Of a stretch of 64,000 nucleotides of DNA, positions 23,701 through 38,100 are shown one piece after another. How positions within the stretch are numbered: position 1 is the first letter of the stretch; the number at the start of each line of letters is the position of its first letter. Origin of the DNA: Nymphaea colorata. Taxonomy: Eukaryota > Streptophyta > Magnoliopsida > Nymphaeales > Nymphaeaceae. Under the pieces are notes generated by a model. That model saw only the letters and a list, made by a program, of their open reading frames with translations, was not told the origin of the DNA and did no database searches. Made by a program: the position numbers and the translations under genes. The DNA lies in assembly GCF_008831285.2 (NCBI RefSeq), contig NC_045148.1, positions 11,886,183 to 11,950,182 of the forward strand. The letters are read 5' to 3'.

Positions 23701-26700
23701 CCTTCTGTGGCAGTTCACTATAAACTCTGCCACACTTTTGACTTCCAAGAATTTCCTACGTTGCCAATTGATGTGAGATCTCACCTCTTGATCACAGAAA
23801 CATTGGCTTATGAATTCCCTACACCATGATTGTTTTTTCTTGCTTAAATTTGCAACCAATTTAAAGCAATTTGTTTCTATTATTGTATAATAATACGGTG
23901 AATAGCTGTGGTTTTTTATAACTGTTACGACCAGAGAGAGAGAAACATTGAAAATCATCACTAACGTAACCCTAATCTCAAAGTTAAAAGAGATTAGGGC
24001 TGGCGGTAACAATAATTACAATATTAGTCCAAACAAAATAAGATAATATTAAAGACATAAACTCCAACTTTCTAATATTGCAGAGACACTCTAACCGATT
24101 GTCAAGAATATTTAACACTCCCCCTCAAGCTGGAGCATAGATATCCCCACTAACTCTAGTAAAATCATCAACCAAAACCAGGTAATACCAGAAACGTGAA
24201 CGAAAAGAAACCCTACTAGGAATCCAAACATCCACATGAAGGAGATCAAAAGGACTTTGACTAGGTGAACTCTGATTCGAAGGAAAGCTGCTCTGTGTAT
24301 GCTTGCCTAGCTGGCATGCATGACATAAGAAAGATTCTGATGCAGAAATATTTGGAAACATGCGACAAAGTTTGGAAATAGATGGATGGACTAGTCTGAG
24401 ATGCCACTGTAGAGGAGAGGTCCTCGATGCGAATGAAGACGTAGCAACATCTACTGGGATAGAAAGCAAATAGAGTCCCTCACATTCGTGGCTGCCACCA
24501 ATCTCAGTTGGTAAGCCCTGAAAAAGACATGAATCAGGATAAAAAATGACTCTTATAAGTCACTCGCTAGTTGTTTAATAGATAACAGATTAACAAAAAA
24601 CTAAGGAGCATATAGCACATGTATAATCGTGCCCAAGGGTGGGAGGTAGATATCATCGCTGCCCAAGGTTGGAGACAGCTGGCCATCCATTAGTCTGACC
24701 TGCTGTGGTGTAGAGAACCTGGTTAATGACGAAAAAATCTGTACAACAATGCCTAGATGCTCCTGAATCAATCATCCATAACATATCTGAGTCATTGATA
24801 GGGGCGCCAACAGAGAAGGCTGAGTCTAGAGAGAGAAAACATTGAAAATCATCATTCACGTAAACCTAATCTCAAAGTTAAAGAGATTAGGGCTGGCGGT
24901 AACAAGAACTACAATATTAGTCCAAACAAAATAAGATAATATTAAAAGACCTACATTCCAACTTCCTAATATTGTAGAGACACTCTAACCGACTGTCAAG
25001 AATATTTAACAATAACCTATTCCCCTATTAGCACTTCAACAGAAGCACCTAAATATTTCAAGGTGATATTTGAGCATAATGGAAAATATCCCCACTGGCC
25101 ACATATTTTGCCAACCATGTGCTCATCCTAAAAAAAGGTGAAACCAGTGTGCAATTTGTGCATTGTTTTACTTGAAAAAGAGAGAAAAGGAGCCTGAAGG
25201 GGTTGGTGACAAGTTCATGAACTTCTGTACGTACCCAAATGCTGTCACTGCTGCTGTTGCTGCAATAACTGGTGTGCATGTGGTTCCCCACTGCAAAGTA
25301 CAAATATTCCAGGGGAACTCTATTGATAGGCAGTGTACACTCATTGATTGGCTGTATCCTGTGCTCTTCACAAATATTTGAACATATGGCTGGGGAAGAC
25401 TGGTGTCATAAAGAATATACCACTGAACAGGTGAATGCAGTATGTCATGAAATTTCTGTCATAAGGAATATTGCTTGCAATGGAGGGAAAAGTAATCACA
25501 TGGATTAGTCACCCCATCAGTTTGTATTGTCCAACTTTCTTTGGTCTTTGATGCTTCCACTTTTGGATGTACATACCATGTGTGCGTGATTATTTTTTTT
25601 TTTTTGTCACCTACATCATCTTGGTGACCTTTGATTAACCCTTAACCATCCTTACCTTGCCGTGAAAATATTTTTTTTCCCTTCTCTCTCGAGGCGGTGA
25701 ATGTTACATCTATGAAGGTAATTTATATATTGTAACATACAGCTTCCTGGCATCAGAAACAATTTATGAGTTACAGTTTTAGCTAAACCCCTGCTGTGTT
25801 TCTGTGTGGATATTGTTAAGACACTACATAAGAATTTAAAAATAATAATAGATATAACAAGTTTATGACCTAGTCTTGCTAATGTTTCGAACCAGACGGA
25901 CGGATGTTTGATGGTTATGCAGTCAAACTTGGAAACTAAAATAGTCCAAGACTCAGTAAGACCAGGGCATTATGGTCATTGGTTAGTGGGAAACTTGTAA
26001 TTTTCAGCCATGACCAGGGGTAGATTAGCAATTATCTATTCGAGATTAAATTATGCTAATCATGATTAAGTTTACCTAGTGACAGTTTAAGAGCTTAAAC
26101 ACCCAATTAGTGATAGATATCATAGATTAGAGCTCTTAATATAATATTAGACATTAAGTTAAACCAGAACTGAAACTAATCATTTAAATCAAATTAATTG
26201 AACAAACCTCCTCAAGATAGATTAATATAAAATATAATATAATATGTAATATAAAAATAATAAAGGGGTTGCCACCCTCTTTAGAACAATGTTGTAAAAC
26301 GCGTATCGTAAGCCGTATCGGTCGGGCTTTAAGATACGCCGTATCGTAACGTATCGTAACGTATCGTAACCGTATCGTAAATTTTTTTAAAAAAATATTA
26401 ATAAATCAGAAAAAATTTAAAAAAATTCGGAAAATTCATAAAAAAAATCAGAAAAAATTAAAAATAATAAATTGTTCATAGAAAACATGTTTGAGATAAT
26501 GATAGACTTATTATTGCTATAAACTTACGCGTTCATCATTCATAAACATCAAAATTCATAACAATAATACAATATCATTCAACAAAGCATAAGGCCATAA
26601 GCCATAAAGTGATAAAGTCATAAATGATAAAACATTCAATCAAGTGTTCAACAACCATAGATTCATAACTCTTAAGTTTTTGATACATATAAAATGAAAG

Positions 26701-29700
26701 CACTCTTGACTTGACTCTCATTCATGATTCATCATTCATAATCTTCATCATCTTCATCTTCATCTTCTTCTTCTTCTTCATCGTCAAGAATTGGAAGATC
26801 TTCACCAACATATTCAGCACCAGCACCAGCAGTAGCAGACTCTCCTTCATCAACAAAGCCTTCTGTTGCTTCAACTTCAAGGTTGAAGCATTCAAGATCT
26901 TCATCATCAAATATTGTAGCTGGTTCTTCTTCAATCCATGGCTCTAGATCGTCAAAATTTTCCAAGCTGATAGGATCGAACTGAGATGTGTGCTTCCTTG
27001 CTAATGATTTTTCTAATTCTCTACATTAAATAAGAGAAAATTTGTTAGTATATAATTTCATATAAATATATTGTACATAAAAATGTAAACATTAATTAAG
27101 GTATATGCCTATATTACCTTTGTTTCAACCTCATATTATATCGAACAAAGACAAGGTCATTCAACCTTTTATGTTCGAGCCTATTCCTTTTTTTGCTATG
27201 GATATGTTGGAACACACTCCAGTTCCTTTCGCATCCACTAGCACTGCATGTCTGGCTGAGGACTTTGACTGCAAAACGTGCTAGGTTTGGACAATCAAAC
27301 CCATACCTATTCCACCACAAATCTAAACAAAAATATAACAAATCAATGTGAAAGTTTTAAAAGAATCAAATGTAACAAATGCAAAGTAAATTAAAAATTT
27401 CTATGTATTTACCTGGACGCATCGTTGTCCTGGCTCGAACGGCGGCAGGTAGTCCCATGTTCCGAAAACAACTATCATATAGATCCAACTCATTGTGCAC
27501 AGCATCTTGTTCTGTAGAATCTTCCACTAACACATTAATACAATCTAACAAACCATGCATGACTTCTCTGTCCTTCTTAAATGTAGGAGAAAATCTAATT
27601 GCAGGATTTAGATAATAAGCTGCTGCATGAAGAGGTTGATGAAGCTGTCCAGTCCACCTTTTATCTATAATCTTCCATATGGGCATATATAACTTTTTCT
27701 TTTCCTTTAAGTTGTCTCGAATTGCCTCTTTTGCTTTGTCCATAGCCTCATATAAGTACCCTATAGAAGGTCTGTCCTCGCTGTCAGCCAACCTGAGAAC
27801 CTTAACTAATGGAACACAAACCTTCAATAGCTTCACACATGATTCCCAAAATACGTTATTGAATATAATATCCACAACTAAAGAAGCATTTCTTTTATGA
27901 GCATGTGGATATGCAGCCCATTCTTCACTAGCAAACATCTGTCTCAAAGGAGTTCTTTGTTTCACCACACTCTGCACAGTCAATACATTTGTGGCAAATC
28001 TAGTTTGTGCAGGTCGTATTAATTCAACTCCTTTTGTAAATTTTCTCATCAAACTCAATACATATGCATGATTATAGATAAATTTTGTTACCTCTTGACA
28101 TTGGTCAATGGCTGATTTCATATCATGCATCTCATTAAGATCTTGAAGCATTAGATTAACACAATGAGTGGCACATGGACTCCAATAAAATGTTCTATAC
28201 TTTTGAAATAACAAATCTCCTGCAGCTCTATAATTTGCAGCATTATCTGTAATAAACTGTACAATGTTTGCAGGTCCAACTTCTTGTACAACATTATCAA
28301 AAACATTGAATAAAATCTCAGCAGTCTTAGGAACATCAGACAAGTCAAGAGATTTCAAGAACATTGTACCTTTAGGGCAATACACAAGAAAATTTACAAG
28401 TGTTCTTGACCTTGTATCAGTCCAACCATCTGACATAATGGAGCAACCTGTTTCCTTCCAACATAATTTCAACTCATCGCAATGCTCAGACACTTCTTTG
28501 ACTGTATCCTGAAGAATTTTGCCTCTCAACTGATGATATGATGGCATTTTGAATCCGGGGCCTATAGAAGCAATTGCATCTGCCATGGCTTGGAATTGAA
28601 AAGAATTAGCTGCATTGAATGGAATACAGGCATCATAAAACCATTTCCCTACCTGCTTTTGTGCATGATATAGCATATCTTTAGATGTCATAGCAGCACG
28701 AATCTGCGGCTGACCACCTGGGCTGGTATATGAAGGGAAAAAACTATTAATAGAGCCAACACTAGACCTACCAGTAGGAACTCTACCACTAGGTGGTCGC
28801 ATACCACGCCTGGCCCTAACATCTGTTGTGCCTCTCCTCTTCCTTCCCGTTATGCCAGATCGACCTCCTTCATACATAATCCCTTTTCCTCTACGATCTC
28901 TACCTCTTGAGGTCTCCAAATCTGTTCTTAGACTGCTATCGTCTTCATCATCACATTCATAAGCTTCATCCTCTTCTTCTTCATCTTCCAAAGGCACATT
29001 ATAGCCTACATCTGCATCTTCAATTTCTTTTTGTATTCTCTTTTGACGTAAAGCATGAAGCATATCTAAACATTGTTGACGCACAAATGGAGGCAGAGGT
29101 TTGTTTGGTCCTCCAACACAAGGAGACGCATCTTTGGAGGTCCCTGCCAAATGGTGTTTCATTCTAATAATCCCTCCTGAAAGTGTATTCCCACAGAAGC
29201 CACATTTGAGTTTCAAACGGTTATTCTCCTTCACCCTTTCGCACCATTGCCATGTAGGATCCATATCTTCAAAAAAAAAACGAAATCCTATGGTAAACTT
29301 AATGAAAAACACTCAAAGTCTTCAAATCTATGATTATACGGTAAAAAATTAAGAATACATGGTAAGAACATGAGATTTCATACCTTACGAAGAAGAAATG
29401 TCTGAAATGAAGAAAACCCCTTTCCTTCCCACGAAAATCAAGCACCCACGCACAAATCGACCACTTAATCTTCGATTTGACGATGAAAATCAAGTTCTTC
29501 ACGGTCAAAATGAACGATCGTCCTCCCTCACGGCACTATCCAAGCGTTAGAAATGAAGAACGGAAGAAAAATTTGAAAAAGAAGCCGAATAAGTAGGTCT
29601 CGGTCCCCTTTTGCGTTTTTAGGCCGTATCGTACGATACGTGCGATACAGGGCCGATACACCCCCTTTTTACGATACGAGGGGTGTATCGTATCGTTTTC

Positions 29701-32067
29701 TTCAAACGATACGATACGTATCGTACGATACGATACGTATCGTACGATACGGGGTCGTATCGTACGATACGTACAACATTGCTTTAGAATGCAACATGAG
29801 GGAGAAGAGGAAAAAGAGAGAGAAGAGGAGGAAGAGAGAGAATAAGAGAAAGAGGGAGGAGAGGAGAAAAAGAGAGAAGAGGAGAAAGAGAGACAAGGAG
29901 AAAGAGAGAGGAGGAGAAAGTATATATAAAGAGAGAGAGAGAGAAAGAGAGGATATAGAGAGAAAGTTGAAGAGAGAGAGTGTGTCCATCTGTGACAAAA
30001 CTTTACAGAATCCTTTCTTTCATGAGTTGTAATCACCTGAAATAGAGACTTTGTTAAAATATCAAGTATAATGAAAGTTATTGTAATTTTTTCGGTTACA
30101 TGTAAAATGTTAGATTGTTTATTGTAGAAATTTTAATTGCTTCTCTTAGGCTGCATTTTGCAGCTATTCTTCACGATTCTGAGAGATCGGAATCTAGAAA
30201 ATCAGAAGCGTTAGATGAGATGCTGTTGAATTTTGGTCAGAAACCTCGAACCATCTCGTTTTGCATGTACCATGTAGTGCATATGATCAACAAACGGACT
30301 GTGCCATCTGTGTTTACGTGGCTTAATTGTCTAGGCTGCGTTGAGATCCATGTCGAATTGCACACCAGTTTGCTGTATCGTGAAACTTGACAGTGGGCTA
30401 GGCTAGGCCATCAGACCGATCTAGCCTTAATCGGCCATGATTACTAGGAGATCTTGGTCTACCACGACCAATTTTGGTTTGACTACCTTGGCCGTACCCA
30501 GAGTCGAGATAAGGGCAGGCAGACAATTGATTACACGGAGTTTTAGTTAAGATATAATATTAATAATACATAATTAGATTAATCACCTCTTTTATAGAGT
30601 GCTTAAACTAGCAAAGGTGAGATTTAGCAGGCTTGAACTAAGTTGAAAATTTAAGCAAATTACTTAAGTTAATTAAGTTTATTTTGATTCTTTGAATACA
30701 TGTTCATGGATACATGCACGTTATTTAGGTTTATCTGTTTTGAAAGTACGTGCCACACTTAGATACGTAACTCAAGTTGTGTTGGTGATACAGGCTCGAT
30801 ATTGAGTTCCAGGAGTGAGTTGTTTAATGAGAAACCCATGCTTTAGCTTTGAGATCTATGTCACATAGGTACGGGTACTGGTTCGGACTATTTTCAAAAA
30901 ACTTGGGTACGGGGGTACGTACAACATTGCTTTAGAATGCAACATGAGGGAGAAGAGGAAAAAGAGAGAGAAGAGGAGGAAGAGAGAGAATAAGAGAAAG
31001 AGGGAGGAGAGGAGAAAAAGAGAGAAGAGGAGAAAGAGAGACAAGGAGAAAGAGAGAGGAGGAGAAAGTATATATAAAGAGAGAGAGAGAGAAAGAGAGG
31101 ATATAGAGAGAAAGTTGAAGAGAGAGAGTGTGTCCATCGGTGACAAAACTTTACAGAATCCTTTCTTTCATGAGTTGTAATCACCTGAAATAGAGACTTT
31201 GTTAAAATATCAAGTATAATGAAAGTTATTGTAATTTTTTCGGTTACATGTAAAATGTTAGATTGTTTATTGTAGAAATTTTAATTGCTTCTCTTAGGCT
31301 GCATTTTGCAGCTATTCTTCACGATTCTGAGAGATCGGAATCTAGAAAATCAGAAGCGTTAGATGAGATGCTGTTGAATTTTGGTCAGAAACCTCGAACC
31401 ATCTCGTTTTGCATGTACCATGTAGTGCATATGATCAACAAACGGACTGTGCCATCTGTGTTTACGTGGCTTAATTGTCTAGGCTGCGTTGAGATCCATG
31501 TCGAATTGCACACCAGTTTGCTGTATCGTGAAACTTGACAGTGGGCTAGGCTAGGCCATCAGACCGATCTAGCCTTAATCGGCCATGATTACTAGGAGAT
31601 CTTGGTCTACCACGACCAATTTTGGTTTGACTACCTTGGCCGTACCCAGAGTCGAGATAAGGGCAGGCAGACAATTGATTACACGGAGTTTTAGTTAAGA
31701 TATAATATTAATAATACATAATTAGATTAATCACCTCTTTTATAGAGTGCTTAAACTAGCAAAGGTGAGATTTAGCAGGCTTGAACTAAGTTGAAAATTT
31801 AAGCAAATTACTTAAGTTAATTAAGTTTATTTTGATTCTTTGAATACATGTTCATGGATACATGCACGTTATTTAGGTTTATCTGTTTTGAAAGTACGTG
31901 CCACACTTAGATACGTAACTCAAGTTGTGTTGGTGATACAGGCTCGATATTGAGTTCCAGGAGTGAGTTGTTTAATGAGAAACCCATGCTTTAGCTTTGA
32001 GATCTATGTCACATAGGTACGGGTACTGGTTCGGACTATTTTCAAAAAACTTGGGTACGGGGGTACG

Positions 32068-32124
<57 letters not shown>

Positions 32125-35100
32125 CATAAAATAAGAATTCAAACAAAATAGCGCATTCATGATTCAAAATTTATAGTTTCTAAAGAAAAACTATTGAAAA
32201 AAATATGAAAACACAACTTTGTATGTGTTTCCTGAGTGTAAATGGTGTAAAGAACAAAACTGAAATCATAAATTTTGGATAAGAAAGGACTTGGTCAACT
32301 TTGATCGAGTTTTAAATTGGACGGATACAGTCCTGGGTACGTTGACCGTACCCGGTACTGTTTGACCAGTACCCAAGAAGTACCCACGACAGTACCAGTA
32401 CCAGTACCAGCACCAGTGTCGTACCTGGCCGGTACAGGTACGCTGCCTTTACAGCAGTACCCATGTGACAAAGTTTGAGATGAATATATTTGATACTGCA
32501 AGCAGGGTAGTGATGATAGATGTGGAAGTAGGCCCATGAATTAAATTGATTGAGCATGATGGTTGTTTATTTACTTTACGCAAATGTTTGTTTATGGCCT
32601 GAGTTATCAGTATGATGTGGGCAACAGCCTGGGGCCGGTTTTTTATTTCCAGGTTGATGGTATAAGAGGAAAGTTCGAGAACGGCAAAATATACCAAAAA
32701 TAAAAAGTCCAAGATCGGCACATGTTGCGACTATAAATAGTCAAACCCAATTGTAGAACATAAAGGGGCCAGGTTGGGTGGTGCAAGGGTTCGGGGACCC
32801 ATGAGCGGAACCTTTGCTGAATGCAAGGATTGATAAAGTGCTCCTTAGGCTATTTAGAGAAGCCCAGCCCCATTGTGAGGCAGCGAGTGCGGGATGCAGT
32901 TAGTGCAGTAATGTAGTTCAGATCAACGAATGTGGAATCACGATAGTGGTTAGCCTAAATTATGCCAATATTCCCGTTGACTCAGTGTTTAGGACCGTAA
33001 GCTGCTCAACGGCCTGCCCTAAATACATCAACAAGCTGGGTGGCATCATGTGATCTTACTCAGGCGGGTCCGTGTGTATGCATCATAAAAATTTATGAGA
33101 CTATGAATTGGCTGTTTATTTATTTATTTGTTCATTTATCTGCTTTCTTTATTATCACCGATGTGATTGGTTTTTGTATGACTCAGATTGAGTTTGATTT
33201 GTTGGAATGCCGAAGAAATCAGTAAACCAAACTTAGTGAACCTTTTGAACTAGGTCTGACTAATTCTGGAGTGAGCTTGCTTCCAGTAACAAAGATAATC
33301 ACTCATTATTATTTTAACAATCAATACAATACATAAACTTTACATTCAAGTGATATATCGGAAATCTTGTTATGGTTTTCAATTAACTGCTAGGACAGAT
33401 CGTGCCGTCCGCTAATTATACAGACAAGTTATTTGGATGCAATACACAAATCGGGCCTATGCCAACTACGTAGGTGTTTGATTGTTCTGCTTCTGCTAAA
33501 AAAAAAAAGAAAAGAAAAAAACTCTAAAAAATCTATTTCCTTTTCGCGATTAGTTGTGTATGACATTGGAGCGTTATATATATTCAATAGCAGATTCTAC
33601 CAAGGACTTCAGTAAGAATGAGAGTGCTTCTAGGAATGCCTTGTTTGTTCAGAGCAATTGTGCATTTGTTTGTTCAGTGCAATTGCATGATTTGTGCAGC
33701 CTAGTGATGGTAAATGACTGCAAATAAGAGATTCAGTGTTTGAACAGTTGTCTGATCTTTTGAATAGTTTGGAAGTTGCTAGCTCTGAAATGTAATTGTC
33801 ATGTCACACAAAGCCATGCTTTTTTGATTGACTTAGAAAACGAAAGTGCTTGGCTATAAGTCTGGTGGTGGAGATCCTCTTGAATTTTGTGTCGTAATGC
33901 AGTTATGCATATTAGTACAAGTCTTATAAAATTTCATGTGAAAAGGAAGCATATTTGAGTTGCTTGTCTTTTATATTAGATAGGTCGAGTTTGATCCGTT
34001 TCAGGTTCTTTAATGTTAGTTGCTGAAGGTCTAAACCGAACTACCAATCAGTAGAGAGATGAAAATCATAAAAATGTCAAAAAAAAAAAAAACAGAAAAT
34101 AAACTAACACGGGAGCTTCAAAATGGCATGCTGACCCATGTCGACGCGGTCAATGCACGTCCGGTGCAGTTGGCCACACCGGACCAACAAGTCCTGCTGT
34201 GTCTTATTATTTTTCAAGGCAGCATGTTCTTTTTTCCCCTTCCACTTTCTCTCTATGTCTCTTCACTTTTTCTGCATTTTAAAAAGAAGACAAGGTCTCA
34301 CTTTTTCCTCATTTTTAAAAGGAGACATGGTGGGTCTCTCTCTCTCTCTCTCTCTCATTCTCATATTGATTGCTTTTCTTTTTTAAAAGAATCACAGAAC
34401 TTGCAGTCCTTGGTGTCTTTTTGAAGATACCCTAGATAAATCCATAAAGGACTGGGTGTCTTTTTAAAAAATAGATTATAGGACTAAGGCGTCCTCTTTG
34501 AAAAGAGGACACCTGAAATTGATTTTGTATCATTTTAAATGACACCACAAAGGTGTCCTCTTTATGAAAGAGTATATCCTATTTTGAAAATTCTTTGTTT
34601 AGCATATCTATATATATAGCGCACTGGCACCCTACACCCATGTGACATGGAAAATAACCGAAGCATAAATGATCTTCATTCTAGTTGAAAGGAACTGTTA
34701 ATAAGTCTTGCTGTGTGACCTTTTTCTCTGTGTCATTTTCCTTAATGAGTTTAATGTAATAGCTATTGACAAGCTCTTTAGAAAATTAATATGACCATGT
34801 TCTTAAAAATATTTCTGCCAATGAGCTCCAAATATATTTTGCCTTTGTAGTGGTATGTTGTTAAAAAAATCTCGTAATAAGTATCAACGTAGGATGAAGT
34901 GGGATAAAAGCCTTACCTTAACCTTTCTTAATAAGGTATATAGACATCTAAGGTGTCAGGGAAGCTGTAAGAGTAGCAGTAGGAATAGTCGCCAATTAGA
35001 CTGAATTAGTCTGGGCTGCAGTAGGATTACCTTCTTGGCTTCTTGTTCTTGACTTTCCCTGTTTCCCTTTACTGCTGACAGCAAGCATTCCTGGGGCAAG

Positions 35101-38100
35101 TAGTCTAACAAAGAATATCAAATTTGCATTCTTATCCACTCCTGTTGGAAGGTGCAGATGAAATATAAATCATAAGCTGTAGGGATAATCACTGAGTCTT
35201 TTTTCAGTTTAAGAAGAACAGATTCTTATTGAAAAGGTTGTGCTAGAATTAGTTCTAACTGTATGGTGTTTCAGAAGAGAGTAAGAGTGAAGAAGGATTA
35301 CTAACTTTGAAATCATCTGCCCTCCTGTAATAAAGGGAACTGCTTTCCTGATGTGAAAAGGTAGTTGAAATTTTTTATGTGGTAGGGAAAATCAGTATAA
35401 GCAATTGATTTTTGTGGAAATTGGCTATTTCAAAGATTGGAAATAAGAGATATTGCACATAACACTGCTAGAATGAGCTGATTTGCAGAGAGTGACCCGA
35501 TGCTTCGAAGTGATTGACAGACTCTTATTGCTATGGCATGATGACTTTTCCTTATTGTGTAGATTCTTTCATCTTCAAAATTTTTGAAAGCATTTCCATG
35601 ACACCAATTACTAAGGTGTGATTGTTCATTCATGTGTATGTTGCAACTGTTCTTAGCATTTCTGCTGCAGGTTTAAAAGTATTATACCTTTTCAGGTCAA
35701 ATATCACGTACCAGAGGAAGAAATAGCTTTAGGACCAAGTTGTTGGCTGTGGGACTACTTAAGAAGAAGTGGTGCTTCTGGATATTTGCTTCCACTTTCA
35801 GGTGGAGCAGATAGTTCTTCTGTAGCAGCTATTGTCGGGTGTATGTGTCAGCTCGTGATAGAAGGTAGAAAGCTTTGCATTTACCATTGTCCTGTTACTC
35901 CCGGCACACAGTTATGTTTATATCTATACTGTTACTGCAATAGTGTTTACATGTCAATTAACCAGACTCTTGCATACATGACGTGATTCCTAGATTCTTT
36001 GATGTGGATATGTTTTATGGGTATTCTTAGCACCATCTTAAGAGAACTTCTTTGCATTATAGTACATTCATCAGACGGATCTAAATTCTGGTTTTTGTCT
36101 TCCACAAAATGCTACCCTGTGTTAAAATATAAATCCTTCACCAGCACGTTGAAGAGGAGTCTCTTAGGATTCCACCTCCTTGTAGAATGTGTTAAGATAT
36201 TTAATGTCCTTGTAACATGTGAAGAGTCTCCTAGGATTCTATGTTGTAGTTAATATCCTTGTTATATGGGAAGTCTCCTAGGATTCTATGTTGTAGTTAA
36301 TATCCTTGTAATATGTGAAGTCTCTTAGGTTTCTATGATGTAATTAATGTCCTTGGAGCTTGTGAAATCTCCTAGGATTCTACGATTGGAGACTCTTAGA
36401 ATTCTGGAAATGAGATTATAAATAGAGAAACCATTTTGGCTACGGCTTCTTCTCCTCAGTTTCTTCTTGTTTTCATTCTCTCTCTCCCTCTCTCTCTCTC
36501 TCTATATATATATATATCTCTATCTTCCTGCGTGAGTGCTGTTTTCTGGTTACAGATATTGGTGCTAGATTTCTATCATGGTATCAGAGCGCCAGGTTAC
36601 GTTATCTCTACCAAACGAAATGCCCAAACAGGTCTGATCTGGTTAGAACTCTTTTCTCATCTTGTCTCTATCCTGAATTTACTTTTCTCTTGCGCAATTC
36701 TTGTTCATTTTTCTTCTTGCTTACCCAAGGACACATCTTGTTATATCGTGTCTTCTTTCCCTCTCATCTTCTACCTATATACCATTCCTTTCTGCTGTCA
36801 TGGAAAACCTTTCGCATTCTGGCATGTCCTCAAGTTTTCTTCCTCACCTTATTACCAAAAAACTCAACCATGAGAATTATCTGATCTGGAAAAGGCAAAT
36901 CATGCCTTTCATAAGAAGTCAAGGCCTCTTTGGACATCTCGATGGTTCAACAAAGGCTCCACCAATATCCGTCTTATAGGAAATAAAAAATGAGGCAGGA
37001 GAAGTTATTGCTGTTCATGAAGACAACAATCCTGAACATGCTATGTGGATGAGACGTGATCAAAGTCTGGTTGCGTATATTTTGTCCACTTTATCTCAAC
37101 AAGTGTTACTTTCAGTTTCTGATGATTGTACTGCAGAAGAATTATGGGAAACCCTTGCTGATACCTTTTCCCAAATATCAGAAACTCGAATTATGTACTT
37201 AAAGAAAGAATTTCAGAATTTGAGCAAAGGTTCAACGTCTATCATGGATTATTTGGGGCGTATTAAGGCCGTCGCAGACCAACTTGCTGCCTCAGGGAAT
37301 AACATTTCTGATAAGGAAAAGGTGCAGCAAACCTTGAATGGACTTGGGCATGATTATCAGCTTTTATTACAGCTCTTGAGGTCCTTCCTGTTCTGCCTTC
37401 CTTCAACGAACTACAAGGTAAACTTCTCCAACATGAAATGAATATGAAAAGAGTCATTGAAAGGACTGATCAAGGGAACTCCCAAAATGTATTGGCTATG
37501 AATGTAAAGTTTGGTAAGAGCCATGGGAACTCCAACCATGGTGGTCGTGGCATTCTACCAACACCACATAACAAAGGTATGTCTCCTTTGGATACTTCAA
37601 GAAAAATACCAATTTGTTTTCAGTGCAACAAGAAAGGACACATGAAGTTTCAATGTTGGTTTAATCCTCAAAATAAAAACAAAGGGGTAAGACATGATTA
37701 TAAACAAGGAGGACAAAGTTCTAAATCCACCGCTGAAGATATGCAACAGCTATTGATGACCGCATTCTCAAAGATGACTATAAAGCAAAATGAGCAAGGA
37801 GAATGGTTCTTGGATTCAAGTGCAGCTACCCATGTGACAGGAAATGCAGGTAAATTGACTAACTTATCCCCTCATTACGGTAGAAGTTGCATTATAACAG
37901 GTGATGGAAAATCTCATCCTATTACACATATTGGAAATGCACATATTCCATTGTCATCCTCGTCTCTATCACTGTCTAATGTTGTTCTTGCTCCCAATAT
38001 CAAAAAGAACATCGTATCCATTTCTAAACTCATTGATGATACAAGCTCTTCTATTGAATTCACACCTTCTTCTGTCTATGTCAAGGACCTCCAAACGAAG

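Noticed and set aside
25058-25508. Cluster of short frames on both strands in intron 5 considered as an extra host exon
   Set aside because: Exons 5 and 6 already join in phase and the encoded peptides do not resemble NAD synthetase.
29640-30032. Lys/Arg/Glu-rich 130-codon frame and its partner at 30944-31180
   Set aside because: Low-complexity GA tract within the tandem duplication; no start context or family support.
30115-30390. 91-codon frame repeated identically at 31263-31538
   Set aside because: Identity is due to the recent tandem duplication and is not evidence of coding constraint; no similarity recognised.
35671-35695. Earlier acceptor for exon 6 at 35669-35670
   Set aside because: It would add 25 bases and break the phase with exon 5, whose donor at 23773 gives phase 0.
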